Source: an uncultured bacterium
GTDB lineage: Bacteria > Bacillota > Clostridia > Lachnospirales > Lachnospiraceae
Assembly (NCBI GenBank): GCA_947381965.1
Contig: CANCXX010000009.1
Location: forward strand, 1-64,000
DNA length: 64,000 bases
Direction of reading: 5' to 3'
In this document: piece by piece, positions 35,998-45,002 of the stretch
Numbering within the stretch: position 1 is the stretch's first letter
How the letters are laid out: the number at the start of each line of letters is the position of its first letter
Translations under genes and position numbers: made by a program
Notes under the pieces: model-generated
Databases searched by the model: none
What the model was told of the DNA's origin: nothing
Seen by the model: only the letters and a program-made list of their open reading frames with translations

Positions 35998-37146
35998 TCA
36001 GATTAAAGACTCATATAGTTTTGTGATATCTTCCACGCTTGTCTCTTTCGGATTTCCAGGCCTGCAGGCATCATCATAAGCAGACTGTGCAAGGAACGGG
36101 ATATCCTCTCTCTTTACGATCTCCTTCAAATCCCCAGGGATTCCCACATCTTCCGACAGCTTTTTCACAGCGTCAACTGCTGCCTTCCTGTATTCTTCCT
36201 GATTCATGGCGTCAACGCCTTTCACACCCATTGCTCTTGCAATTTCACGGTATTTTTCTCCGGTTGCCTCTGCGTTGTATTCCATAACTGTAGGAAGGAT
36301 AATAGCATTGGCAATTCCGTGAGGCGTATCATACAAAGCGCCAAGAGGATGTGCCATGGAATGTACAATTCCAAGACCTACATTGGAAAAGCCCATCCCT
36401 GCCACATACTGGCCAAGCGCCATATCTGTTCTTCCCTCCGGCGTATTGTCCACTGCGCCTCTTAAGGAACGGGAAATAATTTCAATTGCCTTTAAGTGGA
36501 ACATATCAGACAACTCCCAGGCGCCTGCCGTAATATAACCTTCAATGGCATGAGTCAGCGCGTCCATTCCTGTCGCTGCCGTTAATCCTTTGGGCATCGT
36601 TGCCATCATCTCAGGATCCACAAATGCAACTACGGGAATGTCTTTGGGGTCCACACAGACCATCTTGCGGTTCTTTTCCGCATCTGTGATGACATAATTG
36701 ATGGTTACTTCCGCTGCTGTTCCTGCAGTAGTTGGCACTGCAAAAATCGGCACTGATTTATTTTGGGTAGGGGCAACTCCCTCCAGGCTCACTACATCCT
36801 CAAATTCCGGGTTTTTGATAATAATACCGATTGCCTTGGCTGTATCCATGGAAGAACCGCCGCCGATTGCTACCAGATAATCCGCACCGGATTTCTTAAA
36901 CGCTTCCACACCTGTCTGTACATTTTCAATTGTGGGATTGGGTTTGATATTGGAGTACAGTTCATAAGCAAGTCCGGCCTCATCCAAAACATCAAGAACT
37001 TTTTTGGTTACTCCAAACTTTACAAGGTCCGGGTCCGAGCATACAAAAGCTTTTGTAAAGCCTCTTCCCTTTGCCTCTGCTGCAATCTCCTTTACTGCAC
37101 CTGCCCCGTGATAGGAAGTTTCATTGAGCACAAATCTGTTGGCCAT
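35998..37146 (-). CDS. fucO: Lactaldehyde reductase / 1,2-propanediol oxidoreductase
   Basis: A 382-residue iron-dependent group III alcohol dehydrogenase, the length of E. coli FucO. Dinucleotide loop VAIGGGSSMDTAKA and PTTAGTAAEVT are clear. Metal ligands appear as Asp and His in GMDALTHAIEGY and two His in IVHSMAHPLGALYDTPHG. It reduces L-lactaldehyde from the aldolase step to L-1,2-propanediol, regenerating NAD. ATG 37146 (MANRF) has GGAGA upstream and is preferred over the frame start at 37173. It is last in the rhaB-rhaA-rhaD-fucO operon, 51 bp after rhaD. Confidence 0.94.
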   Translation of the reverse strand: MANRFVLNETSYHGAGAVKEIAAEAKGRGFTKAFVCSDPDLVKFGVTKKVLDVLDEAGLAYELYSNIKPNPTIENVQTGVEAFKKSGADYLVAIGGGSSMDTAKAIGIIIKNPEFEDVVSLEGVAPTQNKSVPIFAVPTTAGTAAEVTINYVITDAEKNRKMVCVDPKDIPVVAFVDPEMMATMPKGLTAATGMDALTHAIEGYITAGAWELSDMFHLKAIEIISRSLRGAVDNTPEGRTDMALGQYVAGMGFSNVGLGIVHSMAHPLGALYDTPHGIANAIILPTVMEYNAEATGEKYREIARAMGVKGVDAMNQEEYRKAAVDAVKKLSEDVGIPGDLKEIVKREDIPFLAQSAYDDACRPGNPKETSVEDITKLYESLI

Positions 37147-37197
37147 AATACATCTCTCCTTTTTCTTCTTCATTTCTTTTATTATAATATAGAATGT

Positions 37198-38022
37198 CTA
37201 CTTTTCATACAGAAATTTTTCCGGCAGCGTCACCTTAAAATCTCTTGCCAGATTTCTAAAATCCTTTGGCATAATCGTCTGCAGTTTATCAGGACGCATG
37301 GAAAGCATTTTTACCAGAATTTCCGCCGCCTTTTCAACTGTGTGCATTAAACCAAAGGTAAGATCAAAATCTTCCCCGGCGGCAAACATACCATGGTGGG
37401 CCCATATTGCCGCATCATATTCCTTCATCAGCCTGCTGGTCTCCACCGCAATCTCTCTGCCTCCCGGAACCATCCAGGGAACCACACCGATTCCATCCGG
37501 AAATACCACCGGACACTCCGTTGCCATTTCCCAAAGCTCCCTTGTAAAAACTTCATCCTTTAATGGAAGGACAAAGGTAAGCGCTATTATATTTGTGGTA
37601 TGGGCGTGATAAATAACACGGTATCTGCCTTCTGTTGCCTCTTTTTTTACTTCATGGTTCATTAAATGGGAAGGAAGCTCTGAAGTTGGCTTTCCTCCAT
37701 TCACAAGCCCCCAGACAATCCGGTAATTTTCTCCTTTCTCGTCCAGCTCTATCATGCAAATGGAATCCTCAGGCTTTAAACTTACATTGCGAAAAAACTT
37801 TCCACTGCCTGTTACCAGAAAATATTCTCCCCCAAGCTTCGGCACAGATGTTCCAATAGGCTGCCATTCCTTAATTTCAAAATTATCCTTTACTGACTCC
37901 ACTTCTTCCGGTTTCACACGGTAGGAAAGGTTTCCGCCATTTCTCTCATGCCATCCCTGCTGCCAGCCATCGTCAGCCATACGGATAAATCCCTGTACAA
38001 ATTCCGCCTCCAAAAAATTCAT
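37198..38022 (-). CDS. rhaD: L-rhamnulose-1-phosphate aldolase
   Basis: A 274-residue class II aldolase, the same length as E. coli RhaD. The N-terminus has WHERNGGNLSYR; the zinc ligands are visible in IYHAHTTNIIAL (two His) and IWAHHGMFAAG; the catalytic Glu lies in the GGKPTSELPSHL region. It splits rhamnulose-1-phosphate to dihydroxyacetone phosphate and L-lactaldehyde, the substrate of the next gene product. It lies 12 bp after rhaA with its own GGAG site. Confidence 0.96.
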   Translation of the reverse strand: MNFLEAEFVQGFIRMADDGWQQGWHERNGGNLSYRVKPEEVESVKDNFEIKEWQPIGTSVPKLGGEYFLVTGSGKFFRNVSLKPEDSICMIELDEKGENYRIVWGLVNGGKPTSELPSHLMNHEVKKEATEGRYRVIYHAHTTNIIALTFVLPLKDEVFTRELWEMATECPVVFPDGIGVVPWMVPGGREIAVETSRLMKEYDAAIWAHHGMFAAGEDFDLTFGLMHTVEKAAEILVKMLSMRPDKLQTIMPKDFRNLARDFKVTLPEKFLYEK

Positions 38023-38034
38023 TTTCTTACTCCT

Positions 38035-39294
38035 TTACTTTCTTTTTAACAATACTTCCTCTTCATATTTCTTTACTTCCAAAAACCATTCTCCGTCAAA
38101 AGCCACACCGCACTGTCTGCAATATTCTTCCCAGATATCCCCAAAAGGACAGATTTTTAACTCTTCCTGCATAATCATTAGCTCTGTCATACGGTTTTCA
38201 TCCTGCAGTCTGCGCAATTTCTCATGGGGCATACAAAGCGCACTTAGTAGCGCTTTCTGCCAGCTTCGGAACCCCACCGTCCATGCAGCCACCCGGTTGA
38301 TACCTGCGTCAAAATAATCCAGCGCCATATACACCCTCTCCAGCCCGTTACAACGCACAATTTCCTTTGCCATTTCTCTTGTCTCATCATCAAACAACAC
38401 CACATGGTCGCTGTCCCAGCGCACTGGTCTGGTTATATGCAGGGCAATTTCCGGATAAAAGCACAGCAAAGCCGGAATTTTATCTGACACCATTTCTGTA
38501 GGATGGTAATGCCCATTATCCATAAGAGGCAGACAGCCTTCATGGGTCGCCGCAAAGCTTAAAGTAAACTCTGCGCTTCCTGCCGTATAGGATTCCACGC
38601 CGATTCCAAATACTTTGGATTCCACACAGGGTTTAACCAGATTTTTATCAAAAGGTTCTGATAAAATCTGTTCAATTGCATCCTTATACCGCATACGTGG
38701 TCCCATCCGGTCTGCCGGAATATCCTTATATCCGTCACCTGTCCATATATTCATCACGCAGGGGATTCCGGTTTCCCTTGCAAAGTATTCTGAAATACGG
38801 ATACACGCCTTTCCATGTTCAATCCAAAACTTTCTCGTCTCTTCATCAGGACTTGAAAGAGTCTGCCCATCCTTTATTTTGTCATGGGAAAAGAAAGTAG
38901 GATTAAAATCAATTCCCATTTGCCTCTCCTTTGCAAAAGACACCCATTTGGCAAAATGCTTTGGCAAAAGCTTATTGCGGTCTACACGTTCCCCTTCTTC
39001 AAATATAGCATAACTTGCGTGAAGATTCAGCTTTTTCTTTCCCGGCATCAGCTTAAGCGCCCTGTCCATATCCTCCATCAGCTCTTTTGGGGTTTTTGCC
39101 TTACCAGGATAATTTCCTGTGGTCTGGATTCCCCCAGTAAGAGGCCCCTCATGGTCAAAACCTGTTACATCATCCCCCTGCCAACAGTGAAGGGAAACCG
39201 GAATCTCCTTTAGCCGGGCAATTGCCCTTTCCGTGTCTACCCCAAACAAACCATATCTTTCCTTTGCCGATTCATACCTTTCTTTCTGAGTCAT
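38035..39294 (-). CDS. rhaA: L-rhamnose isomerase
   Basis: 419 residues from ATG 39294, exactly the E. coli RhaA length; the upstream in-frame ATG at 39306 overlaps the GGAGG site. Diagnostic segments are SLHCWQGDDVTGFE-like (SLHCWQGDDVTGFD), the phrases LNLHASYAIFEEG, DFNPTFFSHDK, LSFAATHEGCLPLMDNGHYH (metal His) and ARPVRWDSDHVV-like (TRPVRWDSDHVVLFDD). It interconverts L-rhamnose and L-rhamnulose. It is the second gene of the operon, 42 bp after rhaB. Confidence 0.97.
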   Translation of the reverse strand: MTQKERYESAKERYGLFGVDTERAIARLKEIPVSLHCWQGDDVTGFDHEGPLTGGIQTTGNYPGKAKTPKELMEDMDRALKLMPGKKKLNLHASYAIFEEGERVDRNKLLPKHFAKWVSFAKERQMGIDFNPTFFSHDKIKDGQTLSSPDEETRKFWIEHGKACIRISEYFARETGIPCVMNIWTGDGYKDIPADRMGPRMRYKDAIEQILSEPFDKNLVKPCVESKVFGIGVESYTAGSAEFTLSFAATHEGCLPLMDNGHYHPTEMVSDKIPALLCFYPEIALHITRPVRWDSDHVVLFDDETREMAKEIVRCNGLERVYMALDYFDAGINRVAAWTVGFRSWQKALLSALCMPHEKLRRLQDENRMTELMIMQEELKICPFGDIWEEYCRQCGVAFDGEWFLEVKKYEEEVLLKRK

Positions 39295-39336
39295 ACTTTC
39301 CTCCATTATTCATTATACTTTTTATTTTCGATTCTA

Positions 39337-40743
39337 TCATGGAGTGTATTTCCGCACAGGAAAAGACCTCGAAATACACTCTCTGGCTTCTGACAAGCTA
39401 TTAAATTCTCCTTCATACAACATTTGCGCAGTGATATTTCCAATCGCAGTCGCCTCAACCGGGCCGGCATATACTACTGTATCTGCTTTTTGCGCGGTCA
39501 GGTGATTCAGATAGTCTGCGTTCGCTCCTCCCCCCACAATATGTACACACTCATAATTCTTTCCTGTTACTTCCTCTATCTCTTTTTTGGTATCCGCATA
39601 GCAGGACGCAAGGCTGTTATAGATAACAGCTGCCACTTCTCCAAGCCCTTCCGGTACCTGCTGCCCGGTTTCCCTGCATGCCGCTCTTACCTCTTCTGTC
39701 ATACTTTCCGGCGCAAGAAATCTGTCTTCATTGCAGTCAATCAGGGATGGGATTAAACATCCGGATGCCATCTTACAGATTTCTCCAAACCCTTTATCGC
39801 CGCCAATTTCCTTTTTCACCGACTGTATCATCCATAATCCCATAATGTTTTTCAGAAACCTGAAACGGTAATCATAGCCTCCCTCATTAGTCAGATTATG
39901 TTCCCTGCTTTTATCACTGCAGTCTGCCTCACAGAGTTCTGTGCCCATTAATGACCAGGTTCCTGAGCTGATATATAGCATATTTTCATTTTTTCCAATC
40001 TCCGGAACAGCCATAACCGCTGAACCCGTATCATGTGTGGCAGGAAGCGCCACCTTACAGACATATCCAATTTCTTCTTCCATTTTCTTTGTTAACCAAC
40101 CGACAGATGTGCCAGGTTTTTGTATCTTTGTGAAAATAGAAACAGGATACCCCAGCATCTTTATTAACTCCCAGTCCCAATCCTTCGTGCAGGGACTTAC
40201 AAGCTGGGTTGTGGTGGCATTGGTATATTCCGTAACCGCATTACCAGTCAGGAGATAGTTAAAATAATCTGGTATCATTAAAAGTTTATCTGCTTTTTGA
40301 AGCTGTATAGGACTTTTTTTCTTAAGAGCCATCAGTTGGTAAATCGTATTGAAAATCTGTTTTTGGATTCCCGTCCTTATATACAACTCTTTTTCTGAAA
40401 TAATGTCATAAACCAATTTGTCCATTCCCTGTGTACGCTCGTCCCGGTACGCAATTACATTCCCTATCCGCTTATCCTCTCTATCCAGCAGTACAAAGTC
40501 CACTGCCCAAGTATCAATCCCCACACAAACAGGTATCTTTCCAATTTCCCTGCACTTTTTCATTCCTGCTTTGATTTCTGAAAAAAGACGCTCCACATCC
40601 CATGTCTTTTCCCCATGATGCTCAATCATTCCGTTGTGGAAACGGTAAATCTCTTCCATCACTATCTTCCCATCTTCCTTATGGGCAAGCATATGCCTTC
40701 CGCCTGATGCCCCAATATCAACCGCCAGATAATACTTTTTCAT
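39337..40743 (-). CDS. rhaB: L-rhamnulokinase
   Basis: A 468-residue FGGY-family kinase. The N-terminal phosphate loop is AVDIGASGGRHML; VCVGIDTWAVDFVLLD is diagnostic for RhaB; and the C-terminal ATP site includes VHIVGGGANADYLNHLTA. It phosphorylates rhamnulose for the aldolase. ATG 40743 (MKKYYL) has GGGAG upstream, and the longer frame to 40767 is not supported. It is the first gene of the operon. No rhamnose regulator or transporter gene is in the window. Confidence 0.95.
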   Translation of the reverse strand: MKKYYLAVDIGASGGRHMLAHKEDGKIVMEEIYRFHNGMIEHHGEKTWDVERLFSEIKAGMKKCREIGKIPVCVGIDTWAVDFVLLDREDKRIGNVIAYRDERTQGMDKLVYDIISEKELYIRTGIQKQIFNTIYQLMALKKKSPIQLQKADKLLMIPDYFNYLLTGNAVTEYTNATTTQLVSPCTKDWDWELIKMLGYPVSIFTKIQKPGTSVGWLTKKMEEEIGYVCKVALPATHDTGSAVMAVPEIGKNENMLYISSGTWSLMGTELCEADCSDKSREHNLTNEGGYDYRFRFLKNIMGLWMIQSVKKEIGGDKGFGEICKMASGCLIPSLIDCNEDRFLAPESMTEEVRAACRETGQQVPEGLGEVAAVIYNSLASCYADTKKEIEEVTGKNYECVHIVGGGANADYLNHLTAQKADTVVYAGPVEATAIGNITAQMLYEGEFNSLSEARECISRSFPVRKYTP

Positions 40744-40774
40744 ATTAGCTCCCATGCCCTTCCACACTTTTCAG

Positions 40775-40816
40775 TTTATAACTGTAACTATTGCAAAAGC
40801 AAAAATTCTTTTGCTT
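40775..40816 (-). promoter_or_regulatory. Candidate rha promoter with operator-like inverted repeat
   Basis: On the minus strand TTGCTT (40797-40802) and TATAAA (40775-40780) are 16 bp apart. The 20-bp inverted repeat AAGCAAAAGAATTTTTGCTT (40797-40816) covers the -35 box, where a repressor or an activator could act. The regulator is not identifiable. Confidence 0.45.
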
Positions 40817-40947
40817 ACATATGCTGTTAATATATCTGTTTATGAACTTATCTTATATGATTTGAAAATATAAAAAAAGAACAGCTTTTGTTTAAAAAAG
40901 TGTCCTTTTTTGCCAAAGATAAAGTTGAGGATGAAATAATCTTTCTT

Positions 40948-41505
40948 TTAATTGGGGTAAAAGGATAATAAGTTCATCCCATTTTCCACTTTCTGTTTTA
41001 TTGCGGAGACAGTATCTTCAATTGAGTGCATAGTCGTATCTACAACATTCGATTCATATATTCCCAAATTACAAAATTGCTCCCACATTGTTTCTACCAA
41101 TTCATTATTGGTTTCTCTGTCTAATTTTAAGCGTTCGCCAGCTCGCTTCATAGTTTCTTCTTTGCTGGCTCTCAAAACAATATAATGTACTTCATAACCC
41201 TCTCGGACAATGTTTATCCATGGTTCTAAAAACCATGGTCCAATAATTCCATCTACAATTACATCATATTTTCCACGGGCATATCGCTTTGCCGCTTCCA
41301 AAAAAGCTTCAATCACAACCAAATTTTGCTCACTCGCTCCTGGTAAATGCGGAGGTATTCCACCCTTGCTTAAATAATGATAAAAATCATCCGTGTGCAT
41401 ATGTACAGATTTTTCTAAATTCGATTCTTTTGCAATAATAGATGCTGTTGTAGTTTTTCCTGTTCCTGGCGAACCTGTAATTACAATAATTCTTCCTTGA
41501 ATCAC
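40948..41505 (-). CDS. P-loop kinase-like protein (AAA_18/AAA_33)
   Basis: A 185-residue P-loop NTPase. The Walker A loop is TGSPGTGKTTTAS; HTDDFYHYL resembles the acceptor-side DD of small-molecule kinases; VDGIIGPWFLEPW is a Walker B-like strand and AGERLKLDRETNNE a lid. It may phosphorylate a nucleoside, cofactor or antibiotic; chloramphenicol phosphotransferases and uridine kinases share this layout, but nothing here decides. The start is GTG 41505 with GGAGG ten bases upstream. It stands alone between the rha operon and a repeat-rich gap. Confidence 0.75.
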   Translation of the reverse strand: MIQGRIIVITGSPGTGKTTTASIIAKESNLEKSVHMHTDDFYHYLSKGGIPPHLPGASEQNLVVIEAFLEAAKRYARGKYDVIVDGIIGPWFLEPWINIVREGYEVHYIVLRASKEETMKRAGERLKLDRETNNELVETMWEQFCNLGIYESNVVDTTMHSIEDTVSAIKQKVENGMNLLSFYPN

Positions 41506-42227
41506 CTATGTTTTACCTCCACATATTTATCCATTTAAATATAGCATAATGCTGCATTCTATATCAACCGTGTGCCAAATTGCCTATGTTTTCATACCCC
41601 TTACACTCTGTAATACTATTTGCTCCTTATTCCCCTTGTCGTACCCGAATCATTATCTCCTTAAGAAGATAGCCTCACTACTCTTCAACCATAACGCAGG
41701 GTAATCTCCCAAAACTGCTTTAGTGTTTATGATTCGTCAGAAAAAATCGCATCCAAACAAACATGCAGTCGCAAGCTGTAAAACATCCATCGTCTTAAAA
41801 AATGTATTCTGCTTTAATCCGGGCGGCTTTTTCCGCTATCGCCTTGTTAACTTCTCTAATTTCTGTTTCCATACCATCCACAAAAGTATAAAAAGCATTG
41901 AACTGTTTTTCGTTATGCTTTTAACACGGAATAATTAAACATTCTGTCACCATCACTGCTGATGTTATATAGTCAGAATACGCATACTCTTTCCAAAATT
42001 TTTTCACCTTTCATAAAAATACCTTATTACATTTCAAGTAATACACGATTGGAGATGTGTCCAGAAAAACTTTCTTTACCCCTTCACCATTATCTAATTT
42101 TGCCACAGCTTGTGGCAAAATTTTACTATACATTTTTTAAAAAGAATTTATCAAAATAAGGATTGAATCATACAGACACAAGATTCAATCCTTTTAATAA
42201 AGAGTGTTAAGGCTCAACCTATAGTTT
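41506..42227. other. Gene-poor gap with ORF debris and two hairpins
   Basis: No intact gene is visible. On the minus strand near 41800-41890 a frame reads VDGMETEIREVNKAIAEKAA and RIKAEYIF before a stop, which looks like the helical end of an unidentified gene. Two clean hairpins follow: TTTTGCCACA/TGTGGCAAAA at 42098-42120, and AAGGATTGAATC/GATTCAATCCTT at 42158-42193, the second followed by TTTTAAT on the plus strand. They look like terminators left from lost genes. Confidence 0.45.
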
Positions 42228-42393
42228 CTAGTACAGCATTGCCAAAATAACGATGAAAAACAGTGCATGATATTTGTGTCAGGACAAGGCGGAGAAAGGA
42301 GGCAATGCTGTGGCGTTGTTGACTGACGACAACGCGGTACTGGCGCAAATAGCAGGTGCTGTATTCACTGCTATTTAGGCAATGCTGTACTAG
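42228..42393. mobile_element. 166-bp MITE with CTAGTACAGCATTGCC ends
   Basis: The element starts CTAGTACAGCATTGCC and ends in the exact reverse complement; similarity between the arms continues for about 40 bp. The CTAG/TA ends fit insertion at TA by an IS630/Tc1-type transposase. An internal GGCAATGCTGTGG (near 42301) repeats the terminal motif. The neighbouring IS630 remnant begins with the related CTAGTACAACGTTGC, so that transposase family is the likely mobiliser. A shortened copy lies at 31959-32003. Confidence 0.7.
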
Positions 42394-42547
42394 TTTCATT
42401 TCTACGTACCAATTTCGCATAAAACCTTATGAAAACATAAAGACTTATATGAAAATCAAATTGCTCTCAAACACAGTGTTTATAAGTGTTTGAGCTGTTT
42501 TATGGAGATACATGGATTTACATGAAACAGGCTCCTAAATAACGCTA

Positions 42548-43779
42548 CCTAGTACAACGTTGCTTTAATATCAGTGATTAAATTACTAATGGTATCCCGG
42601 CATATGTCCACTTAAATGGATGTACCGTAAGATTGTATTGTTCAATAAAGCGCAAGATGCCTGCTTCCAGTTCTTCTATTGACAGGTAACTTTTCCGCTT
42701 CAGCAGCTTCCGATTAATGATGCCAAACCATATCTCAATCTGGTTCATCCAGGAACTGTGTTTCGGAGTATAGACAAAGCGGATCCGGTGGGAAGGGTCA
42801 TGCAGGAAATCCGCCCGGCTTTCCATACTTTTAAGGATACCTGTTTTCCCTTTTTTGCCCAGTTCCACGCCAGGGGCACAGGCTTCTGCCACAAAGCGCA
42901 CAAGGGCTTCTGATTTGTGGGTGTTCAGGCCATCGCATATAAATGTCCACGGGGCTTGCGGGTCTGTCCCTGTCAATGCTTTTACGGCTTCCACAAAATC
43001 ATCTTCTGTGCGTGTGGAGTTTAGATACGGCATTTCCATACGGCCTGTCGCAACATCAAAGAATCCGATGAGGCTGGTCGTGCCATGGCGGATATACTCA
43101 AACTCCATTTTGGCGCACTGGCCGGGTAATGGGAGCTTATCGGGATATTTATGTTCCAACGCCTGTACCCCGGTCATTTCATCCGTGGAAACAATGTGCG
43201 CGCCTTCCCGGCTTTGTTCCCGGGCACTCTGGTAGAGGCCGCAGATTTCGTTTACTTTCCGCGCAAAAGATTCCGGGGCTTCTGTCTTTTCCGAAGAATG
43301 AAGCCAGTAACGAATTTTGTGGGGATGTAAATCTACCTCATTTTTAAAAAACGGCTGACAGATTTCTCAGAAATCTGTTCAGCGATCCCCTGCTTTTTAA
43401 TTTCTGCCACTAACAGCGGGAGGCTTCACAGGCTTACTTCGTACCCAAAATCATTTGGGTTGCTGCAGGCAAGAGCGATAATCCGCATGATCTGATCCGG
43501 CGTAAAAACAGACGGGGCACCAGGGCGCTTTTTATGGGACAGGACTGTCCGTATCACATTTTCGGTTCGGGTCGTCCATTTCAGTCTTTCGCAAGGCTGG
43601 CTGCGCCGCGAGGAACCGGCTGCGCCAGGTAGCAATATTATAATGAAGCCCGATCTGTGATGCAATATTCTGGTTGAGTTCCCCCTGTGGCGCGCTTATA
43701 TCAGGATTGTGCTGTCTGACGGTTGTTGCTCTCATAGCGTCCACTATCGCCTTTGCACCCTGCGCCTGCTTGTCTACTG
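42548..43779 (-). pseudogene. IS630-family transposase, broken
   Basis: The minus strand from about 43779 to 42578 encodes an IS630-type transposase in several frames: N-terminal QAQGAKAIVDAMRATTV with a helix-turn-helix QNIASQIGLHYNIATWR, a middle part with PDQIMRIIALACSNPNDFGY, and the DDE half. In the DDE half TGVQALEHKYPDK follows the first Asp, FICDGLNTHKS holds the second, and SSWMNQIEIWFGIINRKLL holds the Glu. At least two frameshifts and a stop separate them. The terminal repeat CTAGTACAACGTTGC survives at 42548-42565 downstream, but I find no partner at the upstream end, where the IS directly abuts the next gene's stop codon. It is inactive. Confidence 0.85.
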
Positions 43780-43780
43780 T

Positions 43781-44671
43781 TCACCACTGGGAAACAAATT
43801 CCAGTGTTTTCATAAGTGAATCCATTCGGGCTTTCCGTCCTTGTTCTTTATTTTTCCATCGGTCGCCTTTGAAAAATTTTGTCAGCCGCAATTCCATTGG
43901 AACAAACAAATGTCCGCCATAATCATAACTCAAATGCTGGTAGAAGTATGGAAAACTATTATCCTGCAATCGCTTCATGACCTGTTTTGCCGCAAGCTCT
44001 GATGGCCACATGGTATCCATTTTAGAGGAAATCAGCAGAACAGGGCCGGTGATTTTCTCAACTTGGATAACTGCGGCAGGGTTGGGATGCTGCACAAGAG
44101 GCAGGTAAAGGTCATACATGGTTAATTCCCTTGCCCGGACGCTTTTCCACAGTACGTGGCCAAGAGGAAATTTCTCCAGTCCGTAAGCGGTATAAGGAAC
44201 TTCCTTTCCATGAAAACTCCAACTACTTCCCTCTGCAATAGAGATACCTTTTTCCATGGTAAATCCTTGACATACGGTATTCATGGGGGCAACCGCAACC
44301 ACCGCATTAATAAGTCCGGGCAGAAGGCTTCCCGCTGTTAGTGCCAGTTCTGCTCCTTTTGAGATACCCCACAACCCTATCTTCTTATATCCCATATCAT
44401 GCAACCGTTTTGATGCTGCTTCCAATAAGTCAACAGGAATATAAGAGAATTGTTTGGGCAGCCCTTCCTCCATCACATAAGCCAGAGCCAAAGCTGTCAG
44501 CCCATAAGATTGAAAAACGCTTGCCAACATACAGGACAGTTCAAATTTCCCATCGCTGCCGCTGAAACAGATTAGTGCTTTCCCCGGATATTTGTCCTCC
44601 TCCGGAAAGAATAGTTCACCATGAAACCCATCTGTTTTGACACGATAAACATTATTTTCTGCTTTAGACAT
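43781..44671 (-). CDS. BAAT-type acyl-CoA thioester hydrolase / alpha-beta hydrolase
   Basis: A 296-residue soluble hydrolase. Its second half resembles the C-terminal domain of bile-acid-CoA:amino-acid N-acyltransferase/acyl-CoA thioesterases: nucleophile elbow GLWGISKGAELAL (Ser near 114), VVAVAPMNTV, a PVLLISSKMDTMWPSE acid loop and a late YDYGGHLF His. Possible roles are acyl-ester hydrolysis or peptidase-like activity. The stop codon sits exactly at the IS630 junction, so the original C-terminus could have been altered, though all triad elements are present. Immediately downstream is IS debris; upstream is a gap. Confidence 0.8.
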   Translation of the reverse strand: MSKAENNVYRVKTDGFHGELFFPEEDKYPGKALICFSGSDGKFELSCMLASVFQSYGLTALALAYVMEEGLPKQFSYIPVDLLEAASKRLHDMGYKKIGLWGISKGAELALTAGSLLPGLINAVVAVAPMNTVCQGFTMEKGISIAEGSSWSFHGKEVPYTAYGLEKFPLGHVLWKSVRARELTMYDLYLPLVQHPNPAAVIQVEKITGPVLLISSKMDTMWPSELAAKQVMKRLQDNSFPYFYQHLSYDYGGHLFVPMELRLTKFFKGDRWKNKEQGRKARMDSLMKTLEFVSQW

Positions 44672-44739
44672 AGCCTCTTGTTCCTTTTTTCATATTTGAA
44701 TTTATCGTCTTTTCATTATGCCACAAATCCGAAAGTATA

Positions 44740-44910
44740 GAAACCGGGAGATGTGAATGTGAAGATAGCCGAACTGGACGGACACAAGCGACAGCTTGAG
44801 CAGCACATGGAAAATCTGACGGGCATATCAGCGCCCGTCAGACTGTTACCTTGTGAGTCCCTTATAAAATGTATTTTACTGTCTTATAACATAAAAACCA
44901 ATTAGCTGCC
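44740..44910 (+). other. Small ORF debris and hairpin in the gap before the chemoreceptor
   Basis: From a GTG near 44758 a short frame reads KIAELDGHKRQLEQHMENL, a helical fragment without a recognised family. It is followed by the hairpin TGACGGGC/GCCCGTCA (44818-44843). It looks like the end of a lost gene with its terminator. Nothing else is visible between 44672 and 45002. Confidence 0.35.
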
Positions 44911-45002
44911 TTATAAAAGCTCATCTCCTCAGATTTGATTATTTCAAAATATACATTTTTAATATCCACTAAATTATGTTCTTTATTGGCCGCTTTCCAG
45001 CT

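Noticed and set aside
44818-44843. Hairpin TGACGGGC/GCCCGTCA as a working terminator
   Set aside because: No T tract on either side and no intact gene to terminate; listed only as debris.
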